A stretch of DNA of 46,332 nucleotides from Actinomycetota bacterium. Its GTDB lineage: Bacteria; Actinomycetota; Geothermincolia; Geothermincolales; RBG-13-55-18. The notes under the pieces are model-generated. The model was not told the origin of the DNA and searched no databases. It saw only the letters and a list, made by a program, of their open reading frames with translations. Below are positions 9,267 through 19,774 of this stretch, one piece after another. The stretch lies in assembly GCA_030019255.1 (NCBI GenBank), contig JASEFK010000018.1, forward strand, positions 420 through 46,751. Direction: 5' to 3'. A program made the position numbers and the translations under genes. Within the stretch, counting starts at the first letter, position 1; each line of letters starts with the position of its first letter.

Positions 9267-9421
9267 GGTGGGCCGACGGTACGATTGCGGCACGCTGCTG
9301 GCCGCGGATTGAAAGGAGCTTGCCTGCTCGGGATGACACCACTGAGTGGCAGGCGGGCATGGTGGTGAAGAAAGAGCACACGGAGTAGATAACGGGAGAG
9401 GGAGATTAACGGGAGACAGAG
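9267..9421 (+). other. Long intra-operon spacer between rpmD and rplO
   Basis: These 155 bases lack a recognised gene, unlike neighbouring gaps of 0-40 bases. An inverted pair GCCTGC (9322-9327) and GCAGGC (9349-9354) could form a hairpin. A 22-codon frame from TTG 9320 to TAG 9386-9388 lies behind AAAGGAG, but with only 1 base between the two. Its middle (RDDTTEWQAGMV) weakly resembles the end of L30 ([10 protein letters not shown]), so it might be an old, decayed duplication. That is only a suggestion. Confidence 0.4.
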
Positions 9422-9865
9422 ATGACGCTGAAGATACATGACCTTAAGCCGGCGCCGGGTTCCACCCACCCCCCCAAGCGGGTGGGAAGGGGAAGGTCGT
9501 CCGGGCACGGGAAGACCAGCGGCCGGGGCCAAAAGGGCCAAAAGGCCCGCGGCAAGACCCGCATCGGCTTCGAGGGCGGGCAGATGCCACTCCAGAGAAG
9601 GATACCCAAGCTGCGAGGTTTCCGGCCGCGGGACAAGAAGGAATACCACCTGGTCAACGTGGAGAAGCTCAACCTCTTCATGGAGGGAGAGGTGGTGACC
9701 CCTGAAGCGCTGGTGGAGAAGGGTATTCTGAAGAAGTTGCGGCACGAGGTGAAGATACTGGGTCGCGGCGAGCTGGAGCGGGGGCTTATTGTGCGCGCCA
9801 ACGCCTTCACCAGGGGAGCGGTGGCCAAGATCGAGGCCGCGGGCGGAAGGGCCGAGGTGATCTGA
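9422..9865 (+). CDS. rplO: 50S ribosomal protein L15
   Basis: L15 is a late-assembly 50S protein. It has 147 aa: [20 protein letters not shown], the Gly-rich [19 protein letters not shown] segment (about residues 22-40) and the C-terminal [17 protein letters not shown]. secY starts 1 base after the stop. Confidence 0.97.
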   Translation: MTLKIHDLKPAPGSTHPPKRVGRGRSSGHGKTSGRGQKGQKARGKTRIGFEGGQMPLQRRIPKLRGFRPRDKKEYHLVNVEKLNLFMEGEVVTPEALVEKGILKKLRHEVKILGRGELERGLIVRANAFTRGAVAKIEAAGGRAEVI

Positions 9866-9866
9866 T

Positions 9867-11820
<1,954 letters not shown>

Positions 11821-11918
11821 GGCTCCGCCGGTCGGGCGCGGGCAGGGCGAGGAGCAGCCGCCGCCCTCAAGCGAGGGAGGTCCCTTGGAGATCCGTTCCG
11901 GATGCGCGGGTGGAGTCC

Positions 11919-12665
11919 ATGATCATCAGGAAATCACGGGAGGAGATAAGGAAGATGAGGGAGGCCGGCCGCATAGTGGCCGGGGTCCTGGACATGCTGG
12001 AGAGGCACGTGCGGCCGGGAACTAGGACGGAGACCCTGAACCGGCTGGCCGACGACTTCATCCGCTCCCGGGGTGGCATCCCCTCCTTCCTAGGTTACCG
12101 GGGCTTTCCGGCCTCCATATGCACGTCCGTAAACGACGTGGTAGTCCACGGCATCCCGGGCAAGGAGCGGTTGAAGGAGGGGGACATCATCGGCATAGAC
12201 GTAGGGGTGATCCTGGACGGCTACCAGGCTGACGCCGCCCGCACCTACGCGGTGGGGGAGGTGAGCGACATCGCCAGGAGGCTCATGGAGGTCACCCGGG
12301 CCTCGCTGGAAGCGGGTATCGCCGCCTGCCGCTCCGGGAACCGGCTGGGAGACGTTTCCAATAGCATCCAGCGGGTGGTGGAGGGCGGGGGGTTCTCGGT
12401 GGTGGTACAGTTCGTGGGGCACGGCATAGGAAGGGAGATGCACGAGGAGCCCCAGATACCCAACTTCGGCCCCCCGGGTAGAGGCCCCCTGCTCCTGCCG
12501 GGCATGACCTTCGCCCTGGAGCCTATGGTCAACGAGGGGACCTACGAGGTGAGGGTAGAGGAGGACGGCTGGACGGTGCGCACCGCGGACGGCCGCCTGT
12601 CGGCACATTTCGAGCATACCGTGGCGGTGACCGAGGGAGACCCGGAGGTCCTCACCATTCCCTGA
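11919..12665 (+). CDS. map: Methionine aminopeptidase, type I
   Basis: It removes the N-terminal Met from nascent proteins. It has 248 aa from ATG 11919 (MIIRKSREEIRKMREAGRIV). Metal ligands are visible in order: GIDVGV Asp, QADAART Asp, VGHGIG His, ALEPM Glu and FEHTVAVT Glu. The upstream RBS is weak (GGAG, 3 bases before the ATG), and an in-frame GTG lies at 11910. The 98-base gap after adk shows no clear signal. Confidence 0.96.
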   Translation: MIIRKSREEIRKMREAGRIVAGVLDMLERHVRPGTRTETLNRLADDFIRSRGGIPSFLGYRGFPASICTSVNDVVVHGIPGKERLKEGDIIGIDVGVILDGYQADAARTYAVGEVSDIARRLMEVTRASLEAGIAACRSGNRLGDVSNSIQRVVEGGGFSVVVQFVGHGIGREMHEEPQIPNFGPPGRGPLLLPGMTFALEPMVNEGTYEVRVEEDGWTVRTADGRLSAHFEHTVAVTEGDPEVLTIP

Positions 12666-12695
12666 GGGAAAGGGGAAATCGCGGGCAGGAACTTC

Positions 12696-12724
12696 TGGAC
12701 TACCGGGATGTTGTTTGTTAGTAT
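12696..12724 (+). promoter_or_regulatory. Possible promoter upstream of infA
   Basis: TGGACT (12696-12701), 17 bases, then TAGTAT (12719-12724) matches the sigma-70 pattern at 4 of 6 positions in each box. It lies in a 121-base gap that is more AT-rich than its surroundings (TTGTTTGTTAGTATATGAAT). Internal promoters before infA are known in other bacteria; here it is only a pattern match. Confidence 0.35.
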
Positions 12725-12786
12725 ATGAATTCTGGTGCGAAAAGAAGAGCACGCCCGACGCAAGGGTGGCGTGGGGAGAGTGAGGA

Positions 12787-13008
12787 GTGGCCAAGAAGGA
12801 AGGCTCCGTAGAGGTCGAAGGAACCGTACTGGAACCCTTGCCCAACGCCATGTTCCGGGTGGAACTGGACAACGGGCACAAGATTCTGGCCCATATCTCC
12901 GGGAAGATGCGCATGCATTACATCCGGATACTGCCCGGGGACCGGGTGTTGGTGGAGATATCTCCCTACGATCTTACCCGCGGGCGCATAGTGTACCGAT
13001 ACAAGTAG
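12787..13008 (+). CDS. infA: Translation initiation factor IF-1
   Basis: IF-1 occupies the A site during initiation. It has 73 aa with the S1/OB-fold sequence [19 protein letters not shown], then the IF-1 signature [20 protein letters not shown] and the end [14 protein letters not shown]. It starts at GTG 12787 behind GGGGAGAGTGAGGA. Confidence 0.97.
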   Translation: MAKKEGSVEVEGTVLEPLPNAMFRVELDNGHKILAHISGKMRMHYIRILPGDRVLVEISPYDLTRGRIVYRYK

Positions 13009-13062
13009 GTGAGGCACGCCGGCTGGAACGGCGGGAAGGAGAGGGAAAGGCAGAAACTGGAA

Positions 13063-13176
13063 ATGAAGGTGAGACCCTCGGTCAAGAAGATGTGCGACAA
13101 GTGCAAGATAATCCGCCGCCACGGCAAGGTGCTGGTCATCTGCCAGAACCCTCGCCACAAGCAGCGGCAAGGTTGA
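13063..13176 (+). CDS. rpmJ: 50S ribosomal protein L36, zinc form
   Basis: This 37-aa gene (ATG 13063 to TGA 13174-13176) encodes [19 protein letters not shown] followed by [18 protein letters not shown]. Cys11, Cys14, Cys27 and His32 are the zinc ligands of the C+ form of L36. The position between infA and rpsM is standard. GGAGAGGGAAAGG lies upstream. Confidence 0.97.
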   Translation: MKVRPSVKKMCDKCKIIRRHGKVLVICQNPRHKQRQG

Positions 13177-13194
13177 AAACGAGGAGGTAGTGTC

Positions 13195-13569
13195 TTGGCG
13201 CGCATAGCTGGGGTAGACCTTCCGAGGGACAAGCGGGTGGAGATAGCCCTGACCTACATCTACGGAATAGGGAAGTCCACCTCCCTCAAGGTGCTGCGGA
13301 GCTGCAACATAAACCCGGACACCAAGGTCCGGGACCTCACCGACGACGAGGTGGTGAGGCTGCGCAACTACATCGACCAGAACCTCAAGGTGGAGGGGGA
13401 CCTGCGGCGGGAGGTGGCCCAGAACATCAAGCGCAAGATGGAGATCGGCTGTTACCAGGGTCTCCGCCACCGCATGGGCCTGCCCGTGCGGGGGCAGCGC
13501 ACCCACACCAACGCCCGCACCCGCAAGGGACCCCGCAAGACGGTGGGCGTGAAGCGCAAGAAGAAATAG
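13195..13569 (+). CDS. rpsM: 30S ribosomal protein S13
   Basis: S13 is a head protein that contacts tRNA and forms bridge B1. It has 124 aa, starting [20 protein letters not shown] at TTG 13195 after GAGGAGGTAGTG. The helix-two-turn-helix [12 protein letters not shown] and the basic tail [20 protein letters not shown] are diagnostic. Confidence 0.97.
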   Translation: MARIAGVDLPRDKRVEIALTYIYGIGKSTSLKVLRSCNINPDTKVRDLTDDEVVRLRNYIDQNLKVEGDLRREVAQNIKRKMEIGCYQGLRHRMGLPVRGQRTHTNARTRKGPRKTVGVKRKKK

Positions 13570-13588
13570 TTCCCCGCGGGGGAGGAAC

Positions 13589-13630
13589 ATGCCGGACGAA
13601 TCAGGTATCCAAAAGCAGGTGAAGAAGTAG
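13589..13630 (+). other. 13-codon micro-ORF with strong ribosome-binding site
   Basis: ATG 13589 to TAG 13628-13630 encodes MPDESGIQKQVKK. It lies in the 79-base gap between rpsM and rpsK, and GGGGGAGG (13578-13585) ends 3 bases before its ATG. The end QVKK-stop loosely resembles the RKKK-stop end of rpsM, so it could be a decayed duplication product. It may equally be chance. No function is claimed. Confidence 0.25.
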
Positions 13631-13648
13631 GACACAGGAGGTTGCCAG

Positions 13649-14047
13649 TTGGCGAGACCGACGCGAGGAAGGGGAAGAGGGAGAAAGAAGGAGAAGAAGA
13701 CGGTATTGCACGGTGAGGCGCATATCAAGTCTACCTTCAACAATACCATCATCACCATAACCGACAAGAACGGGGACACCCTCACCTGGAGCAGCAGCGG
13801 GACGGTGGGCTTCAAGGGTTCCCGCAAGAGTACCCCCTTCGCGGCCCAGCTGGCGGCCGAGAACGCGGCTAAGAAGGCCCAGGAGTTCGGGATGAAGAAA
13901 GTGGATGTCTTCGTCAAGGGGCCGGGATCGGGGCGCGAGACGGCCATCCGCACCCTGCAGGCCAACGGCCTGGAGGTGGTGAGCATCACCGACGTGACGC
14001 CCCAGCCCCACAACGGGTGCCGACCCAAAAAGAGAAGAAGGGTATAG
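13649..14047 (+). CDS. rpsK: 30S ribosomal protein S11
   Basis: S11 is a platform protein at the Shine-Dalgarno helix. It has 132 aa, starting at TTG 13649 after AGGAGGTTGCCAG. The conserved [39 protein letters not shown] and the end [17 protein letters not shown] identify it. Confidence 0.97.
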   Translation: MARPTRGRGRGRKKEKKTVLHGEAHIKSTFNNTIITITDKNGDTLTWSSSGTVGFKGSRKSTPFAAQLAAENAAKKAQEFGMKKVDVFVKGPGSGRETAIRTLQANGLEVVSITDVTPQPHNGCRPKKRRRV

Positions 14048-14059
14048 GGGTGGTGGGTC

Positions 14060-14686
14060 ATGGCACGCAATCTTGAGCCTTCCTGCAAGCAGTGCCGCCG
14101 CGAGGGAGTGAAGCTATTCCTGAAGGGGGCGCGCTGCGAAAGCGACAAGTGCGCCATGGAGCGCCGACCCTATCCTCCCGGGGAGCACGGGCGCGGGCGG
14201 GTCAAGGAGACCGAGTACCTGCTACAGCTCCGGGAGAAGCAGAAGGCCAAGCGCATCTACGGGGTTCTGGAGAGGCAGTTCCGGAACTATTACGGCCGTG
14301 CCAGCCGGCAGAAGGGGATTACCGGCGAGAACCTGCTCGTCCTGCTCGAAACCAGGCTGGACAACGTGGTCTACCGGGGAGGCCTGGCCTCCTCCCGGCA
14401 GGACGCCCGCCAGCTGGTGCGCCACGGCCACGTGACGGTCAACGGGCGCAAGGTGGACATCCCCTCCTACGAGGTGAGGGTGGGGGACGTGATCGAGCTC
14501 AAGGAGAAGAGCCGGGACCTGGTGCGAGTGCTCCAGGCGGTCCGCCTGGCCGAGGGGCGCCCCGTGGTCCCCTGGCTCCGGGTGGACCTGGACAAGAGGC
14601 GCATCGAGGTGGTGGCCAGGCCGAAGCGGGAGGACATCGACATCCCGGTCAAGGAACACCTGATAGTGGAGCTTTACTCCAAGTAA
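14060..14686 (+). CDS. rpsD: 30S ribosomal protein S4, zinc form
   Basis: S4 nucleates 16S rRNA 5'-domain assembly. It has 208 aa. The N-terminus carries Cys9, Cys12, Cys26 and Cys31, the zinc-binding C+ form. The S4 RNA-binding domain is clear ([18 protein letters not shown], then [20 protein letters not shown]). ATG 14060 follows GGGGTGGTGGG. Confidence 0.97.
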   Translation: MARNLEPSCKQCRREGVKLFLKGARCESDKCAMERRPYPPGEHGRGRVKETEYLLQLREKQKAKRIYGVLERQFRNYYGRASRQKGITGENLLVLLETRLDNVVYRGGLASSRQDARQLVRHGHVTVNGRKVDIPSYEVRVGDVIELKEKSRDLVRVLQAVRLAEGRPVVPWLRVDLDKRRIEVVARPKREDIDIPVKEHLIVELYSK

Positions 14687-14713
14687 TCCGAGGGATATAG
14701 GAGGGAACAGGCG

Positions 14714-15658
14714 TTGGTGCTTGAAATGCAAAAGCCACACATAGTGGTGGACAAGGTGGAGGATTCCTACGGAAGGTTCATCATCGAACCCCTGGAGAGG
14801 GGTTTCGGACACACCCTGGGCAATTCCATGCGCCGTATCCTGCTCTCCTCCATCCCCGGCGCAGCCATAACCTCGCTGCGCATCGAGGGCGTGGTGCATG
14901 AGTTCAGCACCATCGAGGGGGTCAAAGAGGATACCATGGACATCATTCTCAACCTCAAAGGGGTTATCCTCCGCATCCTCGATGAGGGGCAACACACCCT
15001 GTTTCTGGACGTCACCGGTCCCAAAACGGTAACCGCCGGTGACATCCTGGCCCCGGCCGAGGTGGAGATAATCAATCCCGACCACAAGATATGTACCCTG
15101 AACGAGAAGGGTAAGCTGAAGATGGAGATGACTGCCCGCAAGGGCCGGGGTTACGTCTCGGCGGAGCGCATGGGCGGCCTGTACGAGGTGGCCGGCACCA
15201 TTCCCATAGATGCCATGTTCTCCCCCGTGGTCAGGGTGGCCTACCAGGTGGAGGACACCCGCGTAGGGCAGAGGGCGGACTACGACAGGCTGATCATGGA
15301 GGTGACCACGGACGGGAGCATAGGCCCCCAGGAGGCGCTACTCAGAGCAGCCCGGATACTAGTCAGCCACGCGGAGATATTTTTCTCCCTGGCCGAGGGC
15401 GAGGAGGGGATGGAGGAGACCATCTTCGGCCGGGAGGCCCAGGCGGCGGGCGCCAGGGAGATGCAGATCCCCATCGAGGACCTGGAGCTGCCGGTGAGGG
15501 TTTTGAACTGCCTGCACCGTGGGGGGATCAACACCGTGGGCCAGCTTATCGAGAAGACGGAGGAGGACCTTCTGGCCCTGCGCAGCTTCGGTGCCCGCTC
15601 CATTGAGGACGTGAAGGAGCAGCTGAGAAAGAGGGGACTCAGTCTGAAGGCCAAGTAG
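14714..15658 (+). CDS. rpoA: RNA polymerase alpha subunit
   Basis: It is the assembly platform of RNA polymerase. It has 314 aa. The N-terminal domain holds [20 protein letters not shown] (residues 22-41) and the C-terminal domain DNA-binding motif is [20 protein letters not shown] followed by [16 protein letters not shown]. The start is TTG 14714, 8 bases after AGGAGGG (14699-14705); GTG 14717 and ATG 14726 are in-frame alternatives. Confidence 0.97.
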   Translation: MVLEMQKPHIVVDKVEDSYGRFIIEPLERGFGHTLGNSMRRILLSSIPGAAITSLRIEGVVHEFSTIEGVKEDTMDIILNLKGVILRILDEGQHTLFLDVTGPKTVTAGDILAPAEVEIINPDHKICTLNEKGKLKMEMTARKGRGYVSAERMGGLYEVAGTIPIDAMFSPVVRVAYQVEDTRVGQRADYDRLIMEVTTDGSIGPQEALLRAARILVSHAEIFFSLAEGEEGMEETIFGREAQAAGAREMQIPIEDLELPVRVLNCLHRGGINTVGQLIEKTEEDLLALRSFGARSIEDVKEQLRKRGLSLKAK

Positions 15659-15704
15659 GGGCTCATCGGTAAGAGGAAATATTCCAAGCGCGAGAGGTGT
15701 AGCT

Positions 15705-16055
15705 ATGCCGGAACCGAGGAAGGGAAGGAGACTGGGGGGAAGCGCGGCCCACCAGCGCGCCATGATGGCCAACCTGGCGCGCGCCCTCATAGAGCATGAG
15801 AGGATCAAGACCACGGAGGCCAAGGCCAAGGAGGTTCAGCCCCTGATGGACAAGCTGGTGGGGCTGGCCAAGCGGGGAGACCTGCATGCCAGGCGACAAG
15901 CCCTGGCCATCATTCCCGACCGGAACGTGATCCACAAGCTCTTTGCCGAAATCGGGCCGCGGTACGAGGACCGCGAGGGTGGCTACACCAGGGTGGTGAA
16001 GATAGGGCCTCGTCAGGGGGATGCTGCGCCCATGGCGGTGGTCGAGCTGGTCTGA
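15705..16055 (+). CDS. rplQ: 50S ribosomal protein L17
   Basis: L17 lies near the tunnel exit. It has 116 aa: [20 protein letters not shown] at the start, [17 protein letters not shown] in the middle and [20 protein letters not shown] near the end. It is the last gene of the alpha block and is followed by an intrinsic terminator. Confidence 0.97.
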   Translation: MPEPRKGRRLGGSAAHQRAMMANLARALIEHERIKTTEAKAKEVQPLMDKLVGLAKRGDLHARRQALAIIPDRNVIHKLFAEIGPRYEDREGGYTRVVKIGPRQGDAAPMAVVELV

Positions 16056-16080
16056 TTCCAGGCACCAGGACCTGGATTTC

Positions 16081-16105
16081 CCCGCCCCCTTGAAGGGCGG
16101 GTTTT
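16081..16105 (+). terminator. Intrinsic terminator of the ribosomal-protein operon
   Basis: CCCGCCC (16081-16087) pairs with GGGCGGG (16095-16101) around a 7-base loop and is followed directly by TTTT (16102-16105). It begins 25 bases after the rplQ stop. The short T run makes it moderate in strength. Confidence 0.75.
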
Positions 16106-16168
16106 CCGTCCCCGCCGGCAACGTGGCCGCCCTGGCAAACGCTTCCTCTCCAACCTCTGGAGTGAGTC

Positions 16169-16933
16169 GTGGGTAACTACATGCTGACCCTCTGCTACGA
16201 GGGCACGGGTTACAAAGGCTTTCAGAAGCAGCCTGGCCTACCTACCGTGCAGGGGGAGCTGGAGAAGGCCTTGGAGCGGGTGGCGGAACGGGAATCCCCC
16301 CTCTACGCGGCGGGAAGGACCGATGCCGGAGTGCACGCCAGGGGGCAGGTGGTGAACTTCCACGGGACCCTCCGGGTGGCACTGGAGAGGATGCCGCGCG
16401 CCCTCAATGCCCTCTTGCCTCCGGACATCGCCGTCCTGGACTGCCGCGAGGTGGAGGAGGAGTTCCACGCTCGGCGCAGCGCCCTGGCCCGGGAATACGC
16501 CTATTACTTCCACCTGGGGGCGCAGCCCTCCCCATTCCTCAGGCGTTACGCGCTGCACGTGGGTAGGGAACTGGACGAGGAGGCCATGGCGGAGGCCCTC
16601 TCCGGTATCCTGGGTATCCACGACTTCGCCTCCTTCTGCCGCAGCGAGGAGGGGAGATCCACGGTGAGGGAGGTCATGGAGGCCCGGATCTCCAGGCGGG
16701 AAGAATTGCTCTGCGTGAGAGTGCGGGCCAACGCCTTCGCCTGGATGATGATGCGCATGCTCTGCGGGGCCCTCCTGGAGGTGGGGAGGGGGCGCCGGTC
16801 CCCGGAGGATTTCATGGCCCTTCTCGACGGTAGGGATGAACGCCGCGCCGTGCCGGCCCTCCCTCCCCACGGCCTCTTCCTGGAGAAGGTCTACTATCCC
16901 TTCGATCCGCCGCCGTCCAGGACCTCCGCTTGA
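16169..16933 (+). CDS. truA: tRNA pseudouridine(38-40) synthase TruA
   Basis: It converts uridines 38-40 of the anticodon stem to pseudouridine. It has 254 aa. The catalytic Asp is in AAGRTDAGVHARGQVVNF (about residues 48-65), and the N-terminal YEGTGYKGFQKQP and the segment HDFASFCRSEEGRSTVREV match the family. The start is GTG 16169 after CTGGAGTGAG. truA following rplQ is the actinobacterial order. Confidence 0.96.
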   Translation: MGNYMLTLCYEGTGYKGFQKQPGLPTVQGELEKALERVAERESPLYAAGRTDAGVHARGQVVNFHGTLRVALERMPRALNALLPPDIAVLDCREVEEEFHARRSALAREYAYYFHLGAQPSPFLRRYALHVGRELDEEAMAEALSGILGIHDFASFCRSEEGRSTVREVMEARISRREELLCVRVRANAFAWMMMRMLCGALLEVGRGRRSPEDFMALLDGRDERRAVPALPPHGLFLEKVYYPFDPPPSRTSA

Positions 16934-17028
16934 CGGGAAGAAGGCGGCACGGCCGGAGGGGGACTTCTCTCACCGGCTGGCGGCGGGGGTCCTGCCCTTG
17001 GGGTAAAAAATGGTGAAGGATCCGCGAT

Positions 17029-17060
17029 GAAAAGGCCGGCAGAAAACACCCGTTTCCGGC
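17029..17060 (-). terminator. Weak candidate terminator for the minus-strand lipoprotein/phosphomutase pair
   Basis: On the minus strand GCCGG (17060-17056) can pair with CCGGC (17039-17035), then C and TTTT follow toward lower coordinates. The stem has only 5 pairs and the loop is 16 bases, so support is weak. The rest of 16934-17157 shows no gene. Confidence 0.3.
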
Positions 17061-17157
17061 TCGTGTCAGTGGGGATTTCGGGGCCGTGCTTCCGGAAGCG
17101 GTGGGAACCAACGCCCGGGTGTTCTTCGTAACTTCAGTCCGGGACGGGGAAATGGTA

Positions 17158-18024
17158 TCAAGGTTTCCCCTCCGGAAGGGGCTGGAAGGTGTAGGCCAGC
17201 CGGAGGCGCTGCAGCTTCTCCACCCGGTCCAGGCCGGTCAGCTCCAGGGACAGGGCCACGGGATAAGGCGAGAGACCGCTAAGCCATATCCTGCCCCCCA
17301 GCCGGAAATCCAGGTTGGAAAAATATTCCTCAGCCTGGGCGGGGAGGATGTCGGCGGCCAGGGAGGGGTCGTATTCCAGGCGAAAGACCCGGCATTTCTC
17401 GCCCTGGCACTCCTCCTCGCCCTCCTCCCGGATCTCCCGGTACCTGGAAAAGAGTTCCAGGAAACTGCGTGGACGGTGCAGGGGGCCCGGAACCTCGGAA
17501 CCCTCGGCCGGTTTCTCCAGGCCGTCCCGGCGCAGGAAGAATGTTCCTTCCCGGAAGGAGACGGTGTAACGCTCCTCTCCCTCCGGGGAAGTCCTGGTCA
17601 TTTCCACCATGAAGTCGTCGCCGTCCAGCGCGCCCTCTCCCCGCTCCTCGCCGTAGGCGGTGTACCCGGATACCCCCACCCAGGTCTCCAGGCGGGTGCG
17701 GTAGGAGAAGGAGGCCAGCGAGGAAAGGCTTTCCAGCGCGGCCTTCACTTCCCCGTTCCCGGCTCCCTCCGTTGAGGATGAATCATTCCCGCAGCCCACG
17801 GACGACGCCAGGGCCAGTGCCAGGATCAGGACCGGGAGGAGGAAGAGGAAGGGGCGGTGCGGCGTGCCCCTACCCCTCTCCGGGAAGCGGTAGATGGCCG
17901 GGTTGCGAGGGCGGCGGGCGGAAGCGCCCGGGGATGGAAGCTTTCCTCCCCCGGCAGGACGGGAAGTCCCCGCCCTTCTTCCGGCATCTCGGGAGGGCGC
18001 GGGGGAAAGGAGAACGCCGATCAT
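17158..18024 (-). CDS. Putative lipoprotein of unknown function
   Basis: I do not recognise the family. The 288-aa frame has an Arg/Pro-rich stretch of about 55 residues, then a hydrophobic signal segment PFLFLLPVLILALALASSVG before a Cys (CGNDSSSTE), which resembles a lipobox. A Ser/Gly-rich linker and a mixed alpha/beta soluble part of about 200 residues follow; the latter resembles in style the LppX/LprG or outer-membrane carrier folds, but no motif proves this. The only in-frame starts (ATG 18024, GTG 18015) leave a long N-region before the signal and no clear RBS. It begins 3 bases after the phosphohexomutase stop, so it is probably translated by reinitiation. Confidence 0.65.
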   Translation of the reverse strand: MIGVLLSPAPSRDAGRRAGTSRPAGGGKLPSPGASARRPRNPAIYRFPERGRGTPHRPFLFLLPVLILALALASSVGCGNDSSSTEGAGNGEVKAALESLSSLASFSYRTRLETWVGVSGYTAYGEERGEGALDGDDFMVEMTRTSPEGEERYTVSFREGTFFLRRDGLEKPAEGSEVPGPLHRPRSFLELFSRYREIREEGEEECQGEKCRVFRLEYDPSLAADILPAQAEEYFSNLDFRLGGRIWLSGLSPYPVALSLELTGLDRVEKLQRLRLAYTFQPLPEGKP

Positions 18025-18027
18025 GGC

Positions 18028-19371
18028 TCAGGAGCGTATCAGGGCCAGGAGCTGGTCGCGCTTTTCCTCCATGAGCTCGCGCGTCCTGGCCTCCAGGTTG
18101 AGGCGCAGCAGGGGTTCAGTGTTGGAGGGGCGCACGTTAAACCACCAGTCATCGTATTCCACGGTGACGCCGTCCAGCCGGTCTATCCTCTTGGCCCCGG
18201 CGTGGAGGCGGGCGATCTCCTCCAGCTTGGCGGGGATGTCCTCCACCCGGCTGTTGATCTCCCCCGAGGCGTAGTATTTCTTGAAGGGCTTGAGGATCTC
18301 GGAGAGGGGCTTCCCCTCCCGGCTCACGATCTCCAGGACGTAGACCGCGGCGATGAGCCCCGAGTCGGCGCGGTAGTTGTCCCGGAAATAGTAGTGACCG
18401 GAATGCTCACCGGCGAAGATGGCTCCCGTCTCGGCCATGGTCTGCTTTATGAAGGAGTGGCCCACCCTTTCCCGGATGGGAACGCCCCCGCAGGCGCGGA
18501 TGGTCTCCGGAACGATCCAGCTGTTGATGCAGTTGTAGATGATCTTCTCTCCCGGGTGTTCCTGGAGGATGCGCCTGGCCACCAGGGCGGTGGTCAGGGA
18601 GCCGCTCACCGGTTCCCCCTTGTCGTCCACCAGGAACACGCGGTCGGCGTCGCCGTCGAAGGCCATCCCCAGGTCTCCCTGTGCCTCCAGCACCCAGCGT
18701 TGAAGGAGAGCGATGTTCTCCGGCTCGATGGGACTGGGCTGGTGGTGGGGGAATGAGCCGTCCAGCTCGAAGCAGTGAGGCACCAGCCGGCAGGGAAGGC
18801 GCTCGAAGAGGGCGGGGAGGATGAGGCCTGCCATGCCGTTGCCGGCGTCCGCCACCACCTTGAGTGGGCGGAGCACGGAGAGGTCGATGAAGCCCAGCAC
18901 GTGGTCGATGTAGCGGGGGAGCATGTCCCTTTCCTCCAGGCCTCCCCGGCCGGAGGCGGGGGGGAAATGTCCTCCCAGGACCAGGTCGCGGATCTCGGCG
19001 ATGCCGGTGTCCTCGCTTATGGGACCCGCCTTGCGGCGGCAGAGCTTGAGGCCGTTGTATTCCTTGGGGTTGTGGGAGGCGGTGAACATGGCGCCGGGCA
19101 GGTCCAGGTCCCCGGAGGCAAAGTAGAGCATGTCCGTGGAACAGAGCCCGATGTCCACCACGTCGGCTCCCTGGTCACGGGCCCCCTCGATGAAGGCCCG
19201 CGAGAGGGGTGGGGAGGACAGGCGCATGTCCCTACCCACCAGGATGCGGTCCTCGCCGATGAAGGTGACGAAGGCACGTCCCAGGAGGTAGCTTATCTCC
19301 TCGTTGATCTGCTGCGGATAGATGCCGCGTATGTCGTAGGCCTTGAATATGGAGGGATCGATTTTTTTCAT
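18028..19371 (-). CDS. manB: Phosphomannomutase/phosphoglucomutase
   Basis: It interconverts hexose-6- and hexose-1-phosphates (mannose and probably glucose) for nucleotide-sugar synthesis. It has 447 aa and the four phosphohexomutase loops: phospho-Ser TASHNP (Ser99), metal-binding FDGDADR (about residue 240), sugar-specificity GEHSGH and phosphate-binding RPSNTEP. The GEHSGH loop is typical of bifunctional PMM/PGM. A phosphoglucose/phosphomannose isomerase diverges from it across a 403-base gap, which supports a shared role in mannose/glucose-phosphate supply. Confidence 0.94.
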   Translation of the reverse strand: MKKIDPSIFKAYDIRGIYPQQINEEISYLLGRAFVTFIGEDRILVGRDMRLSSPPLSRAFIEGARDQGADVVDIGLCSTDMLYFASGDLDLPGAMFTASHNPKEYNGLKLCRRKAGPISEDTGIAEIRDLVLGGHFPPASGRGGLEERDMLPRYIDHVLGFIDLSVLRPLKVVADAGNGMAGLILPALFERLPCRLVPHCFELDGSFPHHQPSPIEPENIALLQRWVLEAQGDLGMAFDGDADRVFLVDDKGEPVSGSLTTALVARRILQEHPGEKIIYNCINSWIVPETIRACGGVPIRERVGHSFIKQTMAETGAIFAGEHSGHYYFRDNYRADSGLIAAVYVLEIVSREGKPLSEILKPFKKYYASGEINSRVEDIPAKLEEIARLHAGAKRIDRLDGVTVEYDDWWFNVRPSNTEPLLRLNLEARTRELMEEKRDQLLALIRS

Positions 19372-19774
19372 ATCCTGCCCCTTTTCCGTACCCGCAATGA
19401 AATCCGTTGTCCCGTGCCCCAGGGGGAACCAGCCATGGAATCTATCCCAGTGCTCCCATTGTGGTTTTATCGCTCCCGGATGCGCGCTTCACCTCCCTCT
19501 CCCCCAGAAAGCGCTGCCGTTCAGGTTTTCGGAGAGAGCGAGCCGTCGCGTAGGCGCAAAGACGAATACGCCTCGATCCCTGCGCCTCCCGGGTCCTTCC
19601 CGCCCATGCCGGTTCCCATGGCCGGGTGGAGGCTTCGCGCGCCCGATCCTCCGGGAACATGTTAAGATTTTAACACGCCCGGTTCGCGGTTACAGCCGGG
19701 ATTTCCGGCCTGCTCACGCCGCGGGAACGCCGGCTCACGGAAGGGCACCGGGGTGAAGGGAGAAAGGAGCGGCC
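19372..19774. other. Divergent intergenic region between manB and pgi/pmi
   Basis: These 403 bases hold the control region of two divergent genes. No gene of convincing composition was seen. The only striking element is a 16-base palindrome in an AT-rich patch (listed separately). I could not place a good -35/-10 pair for either direction. Confidence 0.6.
19660..19675. promoter_or_regulatory. 16-base perfect palindrome TGTTAA-GATT-TTAACA
   Basis: Two perfect 6-base arms flank a 4-base centre, 100 bases before the isomerase start. It stands out in a GC-rich context and looks like a dimeric repressor operator overlapping an AT-rich core region; on the minus strand it includes TAAAAT, a possible -10 box for manB. 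No matching regulator is known from this window. Confidence 0.4.

Noticed and set aside
11885-11918. TTG 11885 with AGGGAGG, before map
   Set aside because: It is out of frame with map and reads an arbitrary overlapping frame; only its SD-like sequence is attractive, so it was not called a gene.
16812-17111. Minus-strand 99-codon frame over the end of truA
   Set aside because: It overlaps truA, has Arg/Pro-rich shadow composition and no recognisable domain or RBS.
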